Positions 5,458 through 5,566 of a DNA stretch of 5,566 nt are shown piece by piece; the stretch's first letter is position 1; each line of letters starts with the position of its first letter. A program made the translations under genes and the position numbers. Under the pieces are notes generated by a model. The model worked only from the letters and a program-made list of their open reading frames with translations. It made no database searches and was not told where the DNA came from. The stretch covers positions 1 through 5,566 of the forward strand of contig CALPVM020000171.1 of the NCBI GenBank assembly GCA_943327015.2. Direction: 5' to 3'. Source of the stretch: Akkermansia muciniphila (lineage in GTDB: Bacteria; Pseudomonadota; Gammaproteobacteria; Burkholderiales; Burkholderiaceae_C).

Positions 5458-5566
5458 ATGCAATCAAGTCATCAACCGGTGCTGCGTGACCTGGTGCTAG
5501 TGGGTGGTGGTCACAGTCATGTGGGTGTGCTGCGCATGTTTGCCATGCGCCCTGAGCCGGGATTGC
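5458..5566 (+). CDS. selD: Selenide, water dikinase SelD with N-terminal NAD(P)/FAD oxidoreductase domain (3' partial)
   Basis: The frame opens at ATG 5458, with GGGAA 8 bases upstream and an in-frame TGA directly before it (5455-5457), so the start is well fixed. The window holds 36 full codons. The sequence DLVLVGGGHSHVGVLRMFAM (11-30) is the first strand, glycine-rich dinucleotide loop and helix of a pyridine nucleotide-disulfide oxidoreductase. The GGGH.HV.VLR..GMRP pattern is that of the flavoprotein half of fused SelD proteins, which make selenophosphate from selenide and ATP. The SelD catalytic half lies beyond the edge and is not seen, so a stand-alone NADH dehydrogenase-like protein remains possible. 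The divergent importer, resembling the putative selenate transporter family, supports the fusion call. Selenophosphate would feed selenouridine in tRNA and/or selenocysteine. Confidence 0.7.
   Translation, partial: MQSSHQPVLRDLVLVGGGHSHVGVLRMFAMRPEPGL

Noticed and set aside
5360..5467. Upstream extension of the binding protein to 5467 (325 residues)
   Set aside because: It would overlap the divergent gene start and place 36 residues ahead of a clear signal peptide. ATG 5359 has a good ribosome binding site.
5532..5550. 7-bp inverted repeat GCGCATG / CATGCGC
   Set aside because: It is inside the selD-like coding region and follows from the codons of RMFAMR; no regulatory context.

Overview
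The window looks like chromosomal DNA from a Gram-negative proteobacterium, most likely a betaproteobacterium (Burkholderiales, possibly Alcaligenaceae). This rests on the pal-cpoB tail of a Tol-Pal locus, the sequence style of CpoB (mature N-terminus GLFDDEEARKAILDLR) and a SelD that appears to carry an N-terminal flavoprotein domain. The family-level placement is inference, not proof.

Left part, + strand, 1-1722: the last 35 codons of pal (the peptidoglycan-associated lipoprotein), then cpoB two bases later, then tcdA, the tRNA t6A37 dehydratase, after a 13-base gap and starting at GTG. A good sigma70-type promoter (TTGAAA, 16 bases, TATAAT) overlaps the tcdA stop codon and should drive the next unit.

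Middle, 1782-1950: an intact tRNA-Lys(UUU) with encoded CCA is followed 17 bases later by a 76-base degenerate tRNA-Lys-like copy. In register it has a CUU at the anticodon position, a kept D-arm and a ruined 3' half. A perfect 8-bp inverted repeat bridges the two.

Right part, - strand, 5359 down to 1967: a compact four-gene ABC importer operon of the PhnDCEE type. In transcription order it encodes a periplasmic binding protein, an ATPase and two different permeases, with gaps of 15 and 10 bases and finally a 4-base ATGA overlap. Divergent from it, 98 bases away, starts a gene running off the right edge. Its first 36 codons match the N-terminus of the fused NAD(P)/FAD oxidoreductase-selenide, water dikinase (SelD). 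This neighbour, and the resemblance of the binding protein to the family annotated as putative selenate-binding, suggest that the importer brings in a selenium oxyanion and not phosphonate. SelD would then turn the reduced selenium into selenophosphate.

Together, tcdA (modifies A37), the tRNA-Lys(UUU) gene and a selenophosphate pathway (which can feed 2-selenouridine at U34 of the same tRNA) sit within 4 kb. The transporter half is visibly richer in G+C than the pal-cpoB half, which fits acquisition next to the tRNA gene. No CRISPR array, insertion sequence or phage gene was seen.
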